Source: Rhodoferax potami
GTDB taxonomy: Bacteria; Pseudomonadota; Gammaproteobacteria; Burkholderiales; Burkholderiaceae_C
Assembly: GCF_032193765.1 (NCBI RefSeq)
Contig: NZ_JAVBIJ010000001.1
Span: 2,728,001 to 2,792,000, forward strand
Direction: 5' to 3'
DNA: 64,000 bases
Shown here: one piece after another, positions 29,838-38,860 of the stretch
Position numbering within the stretch: the stretch's first letter is position 1
Layout of the letters: each line of letters opens with the position of its first letter
Translations under genes and position numbers: made by a program
Notes under the pieces: model-generated
Databases searched by the model: none
The model's input: only the letters and a program-made list of their open reading frames with translations
Told to the model about the DNA's origin: nothing

Positions 29838-30514
29838 CACACCTCCTGAATGAACATGGCGACGGCGTGTTCGCCGAGCGCTTCTACCGTGGCCCCTTTG
29901 GCGGGGTCGAACCATTGCACCGACCAGTTGAGCGCGCCCAGAATCAGCAGACGCGCCACGCCCACCGGCGCCTTGAGCTGGCCGCTGTCCTGCAGGGCTT
30001 GCAACACCGGCATCCACAGGGCCTCATAGTCGGCGATCAGTTTGTGCAGCACCTTGCGCTGCGGGCGCTGCAAGGAGCGCCACTCGTACAGCATGACCGG
30101 CACGAAGTCATTACCCGGCCCGAGCAGGACCTCGAAGTGCGCATGGACGAGGCGGCGTAGTTTGTCGGCCGGGCTCAGTGCGTCATAAGCGGCATCCATC
30201 AGCACCTTCTGCTGGTTGGCCAGCGCCGAATGCATGCCCGCCTCCATGACGGCGAACAAGAGCGCGTCTTTGCTTTTGAAGTGGTAGAACGGCGAGCCGC
30301 TTTGCATCCCAGCCGCGTTGGCAATGTCGCGGGTGGTGGTCGCGGCGAACCCTTGGCGGCGGAAGAGCTGGGCTGCGGCCTTGAGCAGTTCGTGGCGGCG
30401 GTTGCCATCATCACGTTCGTCTTCGGTTTTGCGGGGGCGACCGCGCGGGCGTTTGGCCTCAGGCGGCGCGGTATCTTCGGCAGGCGCGGCAGGCAGGGTT
30501 TCGGTACGGGTCAT
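29837..30514 (-). CDS. TetR-family regulator of the SDR/acyl-CoA dehydrogenase operon
   Basis: A 225-residue TetR repressor. The first 35 residues are a charged tail with an AT-hook-like PKRPRGRPRKT-type sequence (AKRPRGRPRKT), then the helix-turn-helix (about 36-85; FAATTTRDIANAAGMQSGSP). The C-terminal ligand domain is helical. It is the first gene of its operon and a 14-bp palindrome lies 30 bp before its ATG, so it probably represses itself and the catabolic genes until an acyl-CoA ligand accumulates. Confidence 0.88.
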   Translation of the reverse strand: MTRTETLPAAPAEDTAPPEAKRPRGRPRKTEDERDDGNRRHELLKAAAQLFRRQGFAATTTRDIANAAGMQSGSPFYHFKSKDALLFAVMEAGMHSALANQQKVLMDAAYDALSPADKLRRLVHAHFEVLLGPGNDFVPVMLYEWRSLQRPQRKVLHKLIADYEALWMPVLQALQDSGQLKAPVGVARLLILGALNWSVQWFDPAKGATVEALGEHAVAMFIQEV

Positions 30515-30543
30515 GCGCCGACCATACCAGCCCCGCCTATTTT

Positions 30544-30557
30544 CAGCAAGCGCTTGC
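30544..30557. promoter_or_regulatory. Candidate TetR operator
   Basis: AGCAAGCGCTTGCT is a perfect 14-bp palindrome 30 bp upstream of the TetR ATG at 30514. Size and position suit a TetR dimer. Confidence 0.55.
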
Positions 30558-30638
30558 TTGGCAAAAATACTCAGGGAAAACGCGAGTGTCTTGGCGCTCT
30601 GAAGCTGAGGTGCAAAGGCAGTGCCGCACGTTCAGATC

Positions 30639-30685
30639 GCTATTATTTTAGGAGCTACTCGCGCAGATGGAACGAGCGCTAGCAG
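30639..30685 (+). repeat. Dispersed repeat, intergenic copy
   Basis: GCTATTATTTTAGGAGCTAC, then TCGCGC...GAGCGCTAGCAG, between the TetR gene and the enoyl-CoA hydratase gene. It aligns with 55219-55265 and 42488-42535 (other strand). Confidence 0.6.
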
Positions 30686-30702
30686 CCCAAAACACTTGAA
30701 AG

Positions 30703-31467
30703 TCAGACCTTGGAGAAGTCGGGCTTCCGCTTCTCCATAAACGCCGTGAACGCCTCTTTGGCAGAAGGCTCACCCAGCATGCGGCCGAAGCTCACGGCTT
30801 CTTCGTCGATGCGGGCCAGCACTTGCTCCATCTGCCCTTTCTTGAGCAGGCGCTTGGTTTCGATCAGCGAGGCGATGGGCTTGGCAGCCAGCTTGCGGGC
30901 CTGCGCCTGGGCGACGGCATTGGCTTCGGTGGGCGGCACTACGCGGTTGGCCAGACCGACTTCCAGAGCGGCTTCGGCCATGAAGGGCTCGCCCATGAGC
31001 AAGGCTTCAGCGGCGCGGTGATAACCCATCATCTGGGGCACTAGCAGGCTGGACGCCGCTTCGGGGCACAGGCCCAGGTTCACGAAGGGCATGGAGAAAG
31101 CTGCGTTGTCACCGGCGTACACCAGGTCGCAATGGAACAGCATCGTGGTGCCGATGCCCACTGCCGGGCCGCACACCGCTGCAATGATGGGCTTAGGGAA
31201 GGCCGCCAAGGCCCGCAAGAAGCGGAACACGGGAGCATCTTGTGTCTTGGGGGGGGCACCCAGAAAGTCGCCGATGTCGTTACCGGCGCTGAACACGGTG
31301 GCGTCGCCCTGGAACACCACCACGCGCACCGCAGCGTCGTCACGCGCAGCGTCCAGCGCGTCGGCGCAGGTGGCGTACATGGCCTGGGTGAAGGAGTTCT
31401 TTTTTTCGACCCGGTTCAGGGTGATGGTGGTGATGCCGGCGTCGGTGTGAATCAGGATGTCTTGCAT
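30703..31467 (-). CDS. Enoyl-CoA hydratase/isomerase
   Basis: A 254-residue crotonase-fold enzyme. The oxyanion-hole segments are visible: VFSAGNDIGDFLG (about 56-68) and CGPAVGIGTTMLFHCDLVYA (about 99-118). A Glu in the usual catalytic position is not certain (SMPFVNLGLCPEAASS resembles hydratases/isomerases of the PaaG type). It acts in beta-oxidation or a related CoA pathway. It is preceded by the thioesterase gene (33 bp) on the same strand. Confidence 0.9.
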   Translation of the reverse strand: MQDILIHTDAGITTITLNRVEKKNSFTQAMYATCADALDAARDDAAVRVVVFQGDATVFSAGNDIGDFLGAPPKTQDAPVFRFLRALAAFPKPIIAAVCGPAVGIGTTMLFHCDLVYAGDNAAFSMPFVNLGLCPEAASSLLVPQMMGYHRAAEALLMGEPFMAEAALEVGLANRVVPPTEANAVAQAQARKLAAKPIASLIETKRLLKKGQMEQVLARIDEEAVSFGRMLGEPSAKEAFTAFMEKRKPDFSKV

Positions 31468-31500
31468 AGTCGCTCGCTCAAAAAGGGATAGTTGATTGGA

Positions 31501-32307
31501 TCACTGTTTGTAATAGACGATCTGGTGCGTGGTCACCAGCAGCACACCGGCTTCGTTCCAGAGCTGACTGCTCTGGTCAAAAAAGCCGTTGCGAAAGGCT
31601 TGCGCCTGCGCTTGCCCCAGCAGATAGCCGGTACCGGTGGCAGCCAACTGCTCGGCGCTTGCATGAAAGTACACCGTCAGCGACACCGTACCCACAGGCA
31701 CATGGGTAGCCCGGCGGATGAACACACGAGGAAAAAAGATGTCTGAAATGCAGGCCAGCGACGCAAAGTCCAGGGGACGTGGCGGGTTGTCGCGCACCCA
31801 GATTTGGCTCAGGCTGCTGTGGCCGCTGCCATCCCACACCGCGGGCAACTGGCCGGTCACCGGAAGCTGCTCATAGCGCTTCACAAACTCCATAGGCGCC
31901 ATGACTTGCGGCGGCGGCACTTCGGCGGGGGGTGGGCACAGGGGCATGGGCTCTTCGTCCACGCCCCAGGTCTCACGGCGCACGGCGGTCACCGCCGTGC
32001 CGGTCATGACAATCGCATCCCCCTGCTGGATCTCGATCGTCCAGTGCTGGGTCGACCGGTTGGTACGCGCTGCGCGCGCCATGACGGTGAAAGGGCCGTC
32101 GGCCAACGCCGCACAGAAATTCACCGTCAGCGACACCGGGTCACCCAAACGCTCGGGGTGCTGCAGCACTCCGTTCAGGGCCTGTGCCGCCGTGATGCCA
32201 CCAAACGGCCCCACCATGTTGGCATAGGCCGGGTGGGTATGGCCTGTCCAGCTGCCATCCGGCTGCGCCTGCAAGGCAATGGCTTCATCAAAAACGTGGG
32301 TACTCAT
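31501..32307 (-). CDS. TesB-like double-hotdog acyl-CoA thioesterase
   Basis: A 268-residue protein with two hotdog repeats: N-terminal MVGPFGGITAAQALNGVLQH (about 31-50) and C-terminal SLTVYFHASAEQLAATGTGY. This is the thioesterase-like superfamily related to TesB. It would release free fatty acids from acyl-CoA. It begins after the terminator that ends the thiolase operon, so it probably has its own promoter. Confidence 0.86.
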   Translation of the reverse strand: MSTHVFDEAIALQAQPDGSWTGHTHPAYANMVGPFGGITAAQALNGVLQHPERLGDPVSLTVNFCAALADGPFTVMARAARTNRSTQHWTIEIQQGDAIVMTGTAVTAVRRETWGVDEEPMPLCPPPAEVPPPQVMAPMEFVKRYEQLPVTGQLPAVWDGSGHSSLSQIWVRDNPPRPLDFASLACISDIFFPRVFIRRATHVPVGTVSLTVYFHASAEQLAATGTGYLLGQAQAQAFRNGFFDQSSQLWNEAGVLLVTTHQIVYYKQ

Positions 32308-32349
32308 TCAAGCGATCTCCAGATGGCTGCGGAGCATACAGCCCCATGC

Positions 32350-32373
32350 AAAAGGCCACCCGAAGGTGGCCTT
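32350..32373 (-). terminator. Terminator of the FadE-FadB-thiolase operon
   Basis: On the minus strand AAGGCCACC-TTCG-GGTGGCCTT forms a 9-bp stem with a UUCG tetraloop, followed by TT. It lies 14 bp beyond the thiolase stop codon. The T tract is short. Confidence 0.7.
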
Positions 32374-32386
32374 GGTGTGACGCGCC

Positions 32387-33580
32387 TTACACGCGTTCAA
32401 AGATGCCGGCAGCCCCTTGGCCTGTACCTACGCACATGGTGACCATGCCGTACTTCAGGTTGTTACGGCGCAGCGCGTGGATAACGGTAGCAGCACGGAT
32501 GGCACCGGTAGCACCCAGCGGGTGACCCAGCGCAATCGCGCCACCCATGGGGTTGACCTTGGACGGGTCCAAGCCCAGGGTGTTGATGACGGCCAGCGAC
32601 TGGGCCGCAAAGGCTTCGTTCAGCTCGAACCAGTCGATGTCAGAGTGCTGCAGACCGGCGTAACGCAGGGCGGCAGGAATGGCTTCGATCGGGCCGATAC
32701 CCATGATTTCGGGTGGCACGCCACGGGCCGCAAAGCTCACAAAACGGGCCAAGGGGGTCAAGCCGAACTGCTTGACGGCTTTTTCGCTGGCCAGAATCAA
32801 GGCGCCTGCGCCATCGCTGGTCTGGGAGCTGTTGCCGGCAGTCACGCTGCCGCGGGCAGCGAACACGGGCTTGAGCTTGGCAAGGCCTTCGAGGGAGGTG
32901 TCTGGGCGTGGGCCTTCGTCGAGGTTCACGGTGCGAGTGCGGGTGGACACTTCGCCGGTTGCCAGGTTGGGCGTGCGCTCGATCACATCGATAGGTGTGA
33001 TCTCGTCGGTGAACTCGCCGGCTTGCTGGGCCTTGATGGCGCGCAGGTGGGATTCAAGTGCGAAGGCGTCTTGCATTTCGCGTGTCACCTTCCACTGCTG
33101 GGCGACCTTTTCAGCGGTCAGACCCATGCCGTAGGCGATACCGACGTTTTCGTCGCGGGCAAACACTTCAGGGTTGAACGAGGGCTTGCCGCCACCCATG
33201 GGCACCATGCTCATGGACTCCGCGCCACCGGCGATCAGCACATCGGCCTCGCCCACACGGATCCGATCTGCCGCCATCTGGATAGCGGAGATGCCGGACG
33301 CGCAGAAGCGGTTGACGGTGATACCACCCACGGGGTGGTCAAAAGCCAGACCCACGGCCACGCGGGCCATGTTCATGCCCTGCTCGCCTTCAGGGAAGGA
33401 GCAGCCGATGATGGCGTCTTCAATCGCCTTGGGGTCCAGGTTGGGGACTTGCAACATGGCGCTGCGCAGGGCGGACACCAGCAACTCGTCAGGGCGGGTG
33501 TTGCGGAAATAGCCGCGGCCGGAACGCCCGATGGGCGTGCGCGTGGCGGCAACGATGTAAGCGTCTTGGACTTGTTTCAT
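32387..33580 (-). CDS. Acetyl-CoA acyltransferase (thiolase)
   Basis: A 397-residue degradative thiolase that cleaves 3-ketoacyl-CoA to acetyl-CoA. The nucleophile is C93 (RFCASGISAIQMAA); the second site has GGAIALGHPLGATGAI (His) and TMCVGTGQGAAGIF (second Cys). It is the last gene of an operon containing TetR, acyl-CoA dehydrogenase, DUF2147, FadB-like fusion and DUF4442 genes, so it supplies the final step of the same beta-oxidation cycle. Confidence 0.95.
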   Translation of the reverse strand: MKQVQDAYIVAATRTPIGRSGRGYFRNTRPDELLVSALRSAMLQVPNLDPKAIEDAIIGCSFPEGEQGMNMARVAVGLAFDHPVGGITVNRFCASGISAIQMAADRIRVGEADVLIAGGAESMSMVPMGGGKPSFNPEVFARDENVGIAYGMGLTAEKVAQQWKVTREMQDAFALESHLRAIKAQQAGEFTDEITPIDVIERTPNLATGEVSTRTRTVNLDEGPRPDTSLEGLAKLKPVFAARGSVTAGNSSQTSDGAGALILASEKAVKQFGLTPLARFVSFAARGVPPEIMGIGPIEAIPAALRYAGLQHSDIDWFELNEAFAAQSLAVINTLGLDPSKVNPMGGAIALGHPLGATGAIRAATVIHALRRNNLKYGMVTMCVGTGQGAAGIFERV

Positions 33581-33592
33581 GAGGAAACTCCT

Positions 33593-34114
33593 TTATTTTT
33601 TCGGGGTGGGTATCCACGCCCAGATGAATTCACATTGAATGGGCTGTTCGCCCGATTCGTCGCTGACCAGTACCGGCACGCTGACCTCGCCCTTGTCGCT
33701 TTGCTGCATGAGCTGGCGTTGCGCATCCGACAAGGTGGCCACTGCGCGCATGGCGCCCTGGGCCCGTCGCTTGAAGTCAATACGCATGGTCTTGGCTAGG
33801 GGCAGGCAGTCGTCCCGCACATTCATGCCCACCACCATGCCAGTAGCCGTTTCAGCCAGCAGCGCCATGGCAGCGGCATGCACGCCCTGAATGTGGTTTT
33901 GCACGCGGCGCACATTGGCCACGGCAATTTCTACACGCTCAGGCGCCATGTGCGCAAAGTTCAGGCCTGCGGTGCCGGTGAACGGCACTGCACGACCCAT
34001 GACCTTGTTGCGCAGCCAGGGACGCAGGGCCGCAGGCACACGGTCCAACTTGGCGACCGAACGCGCCAGCCGGTTGGGCCGGGCGGTCGATGCGTGGGCA
34101 GCGGGAATGCTCAT
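33593..34114 (-). CDS. DUF4442 hotdog-fold protein, probable thioesterase
   Basis: A 173-residue protein of the DUF4442 group in the hotdog superfamily, with VQNHIQGVHAAAMALLAETA (about 71-90) in the place of the thioesterase active-site helix. Activity is inferred from fold only. It lies between the FadB-like and thiolase genes with gaps of 8 and 12 bp, so it probably edits or releases CoA esters during beta-oxidation. Confidence 0.8.
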   Translation of the reverse strand: MSIPAAHASTARPNRLARSVAKLDRVPAALRPWLRNKVMGRAVPFTGTAGLNFAHMAPERVEIAVANVRRVQNHIQGVHAAAMALLAETATGMVVGMNVRDDCLPLAKTMRIDFKRRAQGAMRAVATLSDAQRQLMQQSDKGEVSVPVLVSDESGEQPIQCEFIWAWIPTPKK

Positions 34115-34122
34115 GCCGGCGA

Positions 34123-36522
34123 TCAGTTACGCACCGGCTTGCCGGTGGACATCATGCCCATGATGCGCTCTTGCGTTTTGGGGTGGGTCAGCAGGCTGCA
34201 GAAGGCCTTGCGTTCCATGGCCATGAGGTATTCCTCCGTCACCAGGGTGCCGGCATCCACCTGCCCGCCACACACCACCTCTGCAATCAGCAAGCCGATA
34301 TGGAAATCGTGCGCGCTGATGAAACCGCCGTCGCGCATATTGACCAACTGGGCCCGGATAGTGGCAATGCCACTGCGACCGGCCACAGGGAAGCTGCGCT
34401 TGTGCGGTGCACGGTAGCCGGAGGTGTACAAAGCCTTGGCTTCGTTGATGGCCACGAACAAGAGCTCGTCTTTGTGGGCCACCACCACGTCGCTCTCCAG
34501 CAGGTAGCCCAGCTTGCGACTTTCGAGCGCGCTGGTGCCCACCTTGGCCATGGCGGCAGCGGTGAAGCCTTCGGTCAGGAAAGGCAGCACGTCCTTGGAG
34601 GTGGACAGTGCCATGTTCTCAGCCGCACGGCGTGCAATGTAGGTGAGGCCGCCGGCACCGGGCACCAGGCCCACGCCAACTTCCACCAGACCGATGTAGC
34701 TTTCCATCGCCGCCACGCGCTTGCTGGAGTAGATGGCCAGCTCGCAACCACCGCCCAGCGCCAGACCGCGGATGGCGGAAATGACGGGTACGTTGGAGTA
34801 GCGCAGCTTGAGCATGGCGTTTTGCAGCTCGGCTTCTGCGCCTTCGATGGCTTTGGCGCCACCGATCATGAAGGCGGGCATCATGCCTTGCAGGTCGGCG
34901 CCGGCAGAGAACATTTCGTCCGGCGACCAGATCACCAAGCCTTGGTATTCCTTCTCGGCCAGTTCCTGCGCTTGCAGCAGACCTTCGATCACACCGCCAC
35001 CGATGGCGTGCATCTTGGTCTTGATGCTGGCAATCAGCACTTGCTCGTCCAGCGTCCACAGGCGGATGGACTCGTCTTCAAACACGGTCTTGCCAGCGGT
35101 CTCGGCCTTTGGCGCATTGGAACCCAGCACGCTCTCGGGGAAGTGCTGGCGCTCGTACACGGGCAGCTTGCGCACCGGCACAAAGGTGCCTGTGGTGGGG
35201 TTCCAAGAGCCTGCAGCGGTGTGCACACCACCGGCGTCCGCCACGGGGCCTTTGAACACCCACTCGGGCAGCGGCGCTTTGCACAGGGCCTTGCCGGCGT
35301 CGATATCTTCCTGGACCATCTTGGCCACTTCAAGCCAACCGGCTTCTTGCCAGAGCTCGAACGGGCCTTGCTTCATGCCGAAGCCCCAGCGCATGCAGAA
35401 GTCCACATCGCGGGCGTTGTCGGCGATCGATGCCAAGTGAATGGCGGCATAGTGGAAGCTGTTGCGCAGGATGGCCCACAGGAACTGGCCCTGCTTGCCT
35501 TCGGCATTGCGTAAGAGCTTCAGGCGCTCGACGGCTGGCTTCTTGAGCATGCGGGCGTAGACCTCGTCGGCCTTTTCGCCACCGGGCACGTACTCCTGGC
35601 TTTCGCCATCGAAACGCAGCACATCGCGCCCGACCTTCTTGAAGAAACCGGCTTTGGACTTCTGGCCTAGGTTGCCCATTTCCAGCAGCGTCTTGAGTAC
35701 GACGGGAGTGGCAAAGCTCTCGTAGAAGGGATCGGTCTCGATGCTGAGCGTGTCCTGCAACGTCTTGATCACGTGGGCCATGGTGTCCAGGCCAACCACG
35801 TCCGCAGTGCGGAAGGTGCCGGAGGATGCGCGACCCAGCTTCTTGCCGGTCAGGTCATCGACCACGTCGTAGGTGAGGCCGAAGTTTTCCACTTCCTTCA
35901 TGGTAGCCAACATGCCGGCAATGCCAACGCGGTTGGCGATGAAGTTGGGGGAGTCCTTGGCACGCACCACGCCCTTGCCCAGGGTGCTGGTCACGAAGCC
36001 TTCGAGCGCATCGAGGTAGTGGGCTTCGGTGGTGGGGGTGTTGATCAACTCCACCAGCGCCATGTAGCGGGGTGGGTTGAAGAAGTGGATACCGCAGAAG
36101 CGGGGCTTGATTTCTTCCGGCAGTGCTTCAGACAGCTTGGTGATCGACAGGCCGGAGGTGTTGGACGCAACAATCGTGTTGGGGCCAATGAAGGGCGCGA
36201 TCTTTTTGTAGAGGTCCAGCTTCCAGTCCATGCGCTCTGCGATGGCCTCAATGATGAGGTCGCAGTCGCGCAGCTGCTCGAGGTGCTCTTCGTAGTTGGC
36301 TTGGCCGATCAAGCCAGCGTCATCCACCACGCCTAAGGGGGCGGGCTTGAGCTTCTTGAGGTTCTCAATGGCACGGGTGACGATGCCATTCTTGGGGCCT
36401 TCCTTGGCGGGCAGATCAAACAGCACCACGGGTACTTTGACGTTGACGAGGTGGGCTGCGATTTGCGCGCCCATCACGCCTGCGCCGAGCACGGCGACTT
36501 TACGGACTTGGAAACGGGACAT
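34123..36522 (-). CDS. 3-Hydroxyacyl-CoA dehydrogenase / enoyl-CoA hydratase fusion (FadB/FadN-like)
   Basis: A 799-residue bifunctional enzyme. The NAD domain comes first (VAVLGAGVMGAQIAAHLVN, about 8-26), then the dehydrogenase C-domains (NFIANRVGIAGMLATMKEVE about 205), and the crotonase domain is C-terminal (FSAGADLQGMMPAF about 535, GGGCELAIYSSKR about 590). E. coli FadB has the opposite order, so this is the FadN-type architecture. It hydrates enoyl-CoA and oxidises the 3-hydroxyacyl-CoA. It is central to the operon. Confidence 0.94.
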   Translation of the reverse strand: MSRFQVRKVAVLGAGVMGAQIAAHLVNVKVPVVLFDLPAKEGPKNGIVTRAIENLKKLKPAPLGVVDDAGLIGQANYEEHLEQLRDCDLIIEAIAERMDWKLDLYKKIAPFIGPNTIVASNTSGLSITKLSEALPEEIKPRFCGIHFFNPPRYMALVELINTPTTEAHYLDALEGFVTSTLGKGVVRAKDSPNFIANRVGIAGMLATMKEVENFGLTYDVVDDLTGKKLGRASSGTFRTADVVGLDTMAHVIKTLQDTLSIETDPFYESFATPVVLKTLLEMGNLGQKSKAGFFKKVGRDVLRFDGESQEYVPGGEKADEVYARMLKKPAVERLKLLRNAEGKQGQFLWAILRNSFHYAAIHLASIADNARDVDFCMRWGFGMKQGPFELWQEAGWLEVAKMVQEDIDAGKALCKAPLPEWVFKGPVADAGGVHTAAGSWNPTTGTFVPVRKLPVYERQHFPESVLGSNAPKAETAGKTVFEDESIRLWTLDEQVLIASIKTKMHAIGGGVIEGLLQAQELAEKEYQGLVIWSPDEMFSAGADLQGMMPAFMIGGAKAIEGAEAELQNAMLKLRYSNVPVISAIRGLALGGGCELAIYSSKRVAAMESYIGLVEVGVGLVPGAGGLTYIARRAAENMALSTSKDVLPFLTEGFTAAAMAKVGTSALESRKLGYLLESDVVVAHKDELLFVAINEAKALYTSGYRAPHKRSFPVAGRSGIATIRAQLVNMRDGGFISAHDFHIGLLIAEVVCGGQVDAGTLVTEEYLMAMERKAFCSLLTHPKTQERIMGMMSTGKPVRN

Positions 36523-36540
36523 AGGTTTTCCTGAATTGGT

Positions 36541-36975
36541 TTACTGGATGCGGGTCCAGGTCTGCGTGCGGCCGAAGAAGGCGATAGAACCGCGCATCTC
36601 CAGCTTCTTGCCACCTTCGATGGGGGTGAGGCGGGCGTTGTATTCCTTGCCCTCTGCGGGGTCGAGAATCTTGCCGCCGTCCCAGACCTCTTTGCCTTCC
36701 ACCTTCTTCACGCCACGGATGATTTCAAGCCCGACGATGGGCTTGCCTTTACGGTCATCTTTGCACTCGTCGCACTTGTCTTCGGGCTTTGCCGCAGGGT
36801 CAAGCCGCTTCTCGATGCGGGCGGTGAAGACACCGCCTTCCTCGACGATGCGGATTTCCGACTTGGCCTGGCCGGTCTTATCGTCCACTTGGCGCCACAA
36901 GCCCACGGGGCTCATTTGGGCCATAGCGGCTGTAGCAGTCAGGCCGAGAGCAATTACGAGCGATGTGCGAATCAT
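36541..36975 (-). CDS. DUF2147 secreted protein
   Basis: A 144-residue protein starting at the ATG preceded by AGGAGA; the frame is open 12 codons further upstream. A signal peptide (about 1-19, TAAMAQ) is followed by the DUF2147 lipocalin-like pattern SPVGLWRQVDDKTGQAKSEI and VWDGGKILDPAEGKEYNARL. A CDECKDD loop has two Cys. Function unknown; several family members sit in fatty-acid operons, as here between acyl-CoA dehydrogenase and the FadB-like gene, hinting at a role in envelope uptake or binding of the substrate. Confidence 0.85.
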   Translation of the reverse strand: MIRTSLVIALGLTATAAMAQMSPVGLWRQVDDKTGQAKSEIRIVEEGGVFTARIEKRLDPAAKPEDKCDECKDDRKGKPIVGLEIIRGVKKVEGKEVWDGGKILDPAEGKEYNARLTPIEGGKKLEMRGSIAFFGRTQTWTRIQ

Positions 36976-37024
36976 GAAAGTCTCCTGTCGTTTAAAAAGT
37001 GGATGGGGCAAACGCAGTGATTTT

Positions 37025-38821
37025 TTAAGCCAGAGCGGCGTTGGTGTCCATCAAAACTTTGGAGCCAGTGCGGGCAGTGCGCATCAGGGTCGCGGTTTCG
37101 GGGAACAGCTTGGCAAAGTAGAAGCGAGCGGTCTGCAGCTTGGCGGTGTAGAACGGATCGGTGCTACCGGCCGCAATTTCACGCAGGGCCACTTGGGCCA
37201 TACGGGCAAAGAAGTAGCCGAACACCAAGTGACCTGCCACACGCAGGTAGTCCACGGCAGCGGCGCCCACTTCGTCAGGGTTCTGGAAACCCTTGAAGCC
37301 GACTTCGGTGGTGAACTTGGTCATCTGTTCGCCCAGGATGGCGATCGGGGTGATGAATTCGGCCATCTTTTCGTTCACGCCTTCTTCGGCCACCAGCGCG
37401 CCGACCAGTTTGCCGAACTTCTTGAGCGTGGCGCCGTTGTTGCCCAAGACCTTGCGGCCCAACAAATCCAGAGACTGGATGGTGTTGGTGCCTTCATAGA
37501 TCATGTTGATGCGGTTGTCGCGCACGAACTGCTCCATTCCCCATTCCTTGATGAAACCGTGGCCGCCGAAGACCTGCATGCAAGCGTTGGTGGCAATGTG
37601 GCCGTTGTCGGTCAAGAAGGCTTTGGCAATCGGGGTCAGCAAGGCCAGCATTTCGCCAGCGTCTTTGCGCACCTTTTCATCCGGGTGGTTGTGCTCTTTT
37701 TCCAGCAACATCGAGCAGTAGACCTGCAAGGCGCGTCCGCCGTCGGCGTAGGCACGGGCAGTCATCAGCATCTTGCGTACATCGGGGTGCACGATGATGG
37801 GGTCCGCGGGCTTGTCTTTGGCCTTGGTGCCGGAGAGGCTGCGCATCTGGATGCGGTCTTTGGCGTAGGCCAATGCGTTCTGGAATGCAACTTCGGTGAG
37901 GCCCAGAGACTGGTTGCCTACGCCCAGGCGAGCGGCATTCATCATCACGAACATGCCTTGCATGCCCTTGTTGGCCTGGCCCACCATGGTGCCCACGGCG
38001 TCTTCCAGCACCATCTGGCAGGTAGCGTTGCCATGAATGCCCATTTTGTGCTCCAGGCCGCCACAGTAAATGCCGTTGCGCTCACCCAAGGAGCCGTCTG
38101 CATTCACATGGAACTTGGGCACGATGAACAGGCTGATGCCTTTGATGCCGGGAGGCGCATCGGGCAAGCGGGCCAACACCAGGTGAATGATGTTGTCGGT
38201 CATGTCGTGCTCGCCGGCGCTGATGAAAATCTTGTTGCCGGTGATTTTGTAGGTGCCGTCGGCCTGGGGCTCGGCCTTGGTGCGCATCAGGCCCAGGTCG
38301 GTACCGCAATGGGGTTCGGTCAGGCACATGGTGCCGGTCCACTCGCCGCTGGTCATCTTGGGCAGGTAGGTGGCTTTTTGCTCAGGGGTGCCGTGTGTTT
38401 CCAGCGCGGCATAGGCACCGTGGGTCAGGCCGGGGTACATGGTCCAGGCCTGGTTGGCGCTGTTGAGCATTTCGTAGAACATGCCGTTCACCACGTAGGG
38501 CAAGCCTTGCCCCCCGTACTCGGGGTCGCAGGCAAGTGCAGCCCAGCCGCCGTCGATGTACTGGCGATAGGCTTCCTTGAAGCCCTTGGGGGTGGTGACC
38601 GCGTGAGTGGTCTGGTCGATGGTGCAACCTTCGGTGTCACCGCTGATGTTCAGGGGGAACGCCACTTCGGCAGCGAACTTGCCGCCCTCTTCCAACACGG
38701 CGTTGATGGTTTCCACATCCATCTCAGCGTGCTTGGGGATTTGCTGCAGGTCTTGCGCCACGTTCAGCACTTCGTGCATCACAAATTGCATGTCGCGCAG
38801 GGGGGGGGTGTAAGTAGGCAT
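37025..38821 (-). CDS. Acyl-CoA dehydrogenase, long form with extra C-terminal domain
   Basis: A 598-residue FAD enzyme, longer than classical acyl-CoA dehydrogenases because of a C-terminal extra domain (acetyl-CoA-dehydrogenase-like, about 465-595). Motifs: MCLTEPHCGTDLGLMRTKAE (about 160-179), ITGNKIFISAGEHDM and QVFGGHGFIKEWGMEQFVRD with INMIYEGTNTIQ containing the catalytic Glu. It performs the first beta-oxidation step in this operon. Codons 6-8 fall in a run of nine C on the coding strand (plus-strand G run 38800-38808), a possible slippage site. Confidence 0.93.
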   Translation of the reverse strand: MPTYTPPLRDMQFVMHEVLNVAQDLQQIPKHAEMDVETINAVLEEGGKFAAEVAFPLNISGDTEGCTIDQTTHAVTTPKGFKEAYRQYIDGGWAALACDPEYGGQGLPYVVNGMFYEMLNSANQAWTMYPGLTHGAYAALETHGTPEQKATYLPKMTSGEWTGTMCLTEPHCGTDLGLMRTKAEPQADGTYKITGNKIFISAGEHDMTDNIIHLVLARLPDAPPGIKGISLFIVPKFHVNADGSLGERNGIYCGGLEHKMGIHGNATCQMVLEDAVGTMVGQANKGMQGMFVMMNAARLGVGNQSLGLTEVAFQNALAYAKDRIQMRSLSGTKAKDKPADPIIVHPDVRKMLMTARAYADGGRALQVYCSMLLEKEHNHPDEKVRKDAGEMLALLTPIAKAFLTDNGHIATNACMQVFGGHGFIKEWGMEQFVRDNRINMIYEGTNTIQSLDLLGRKVLGNNGATLKKFGKLVGALVAEEGVNEKMAEFITPIAILGEQMTKFTTEVGFKGFQNPDEVGAAAVDYLRVAGHLVFGYFFARMAQVALREIAAGSTDPFYTAKLQTARFYFAKLFPETATLMRTARTGSKVLMDTNAALA

Positions 38822-38860
38822 GTTGCTTTCTCCTGATGAACTGGGTGGGTATGAGTGGGT

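Noticed and set aside
36296..38836. 846-codon open frame antisense to acyl-CoA dehydrogenase
   Set aside because: It mirrors the codon periodicity of the real gene, has no family motif and no ribosome site. The same applies to long antisense frames at 1607-2572, 17668-19269, 27367-28962, 32417-33799, 34090-35514 and 60517-62340.
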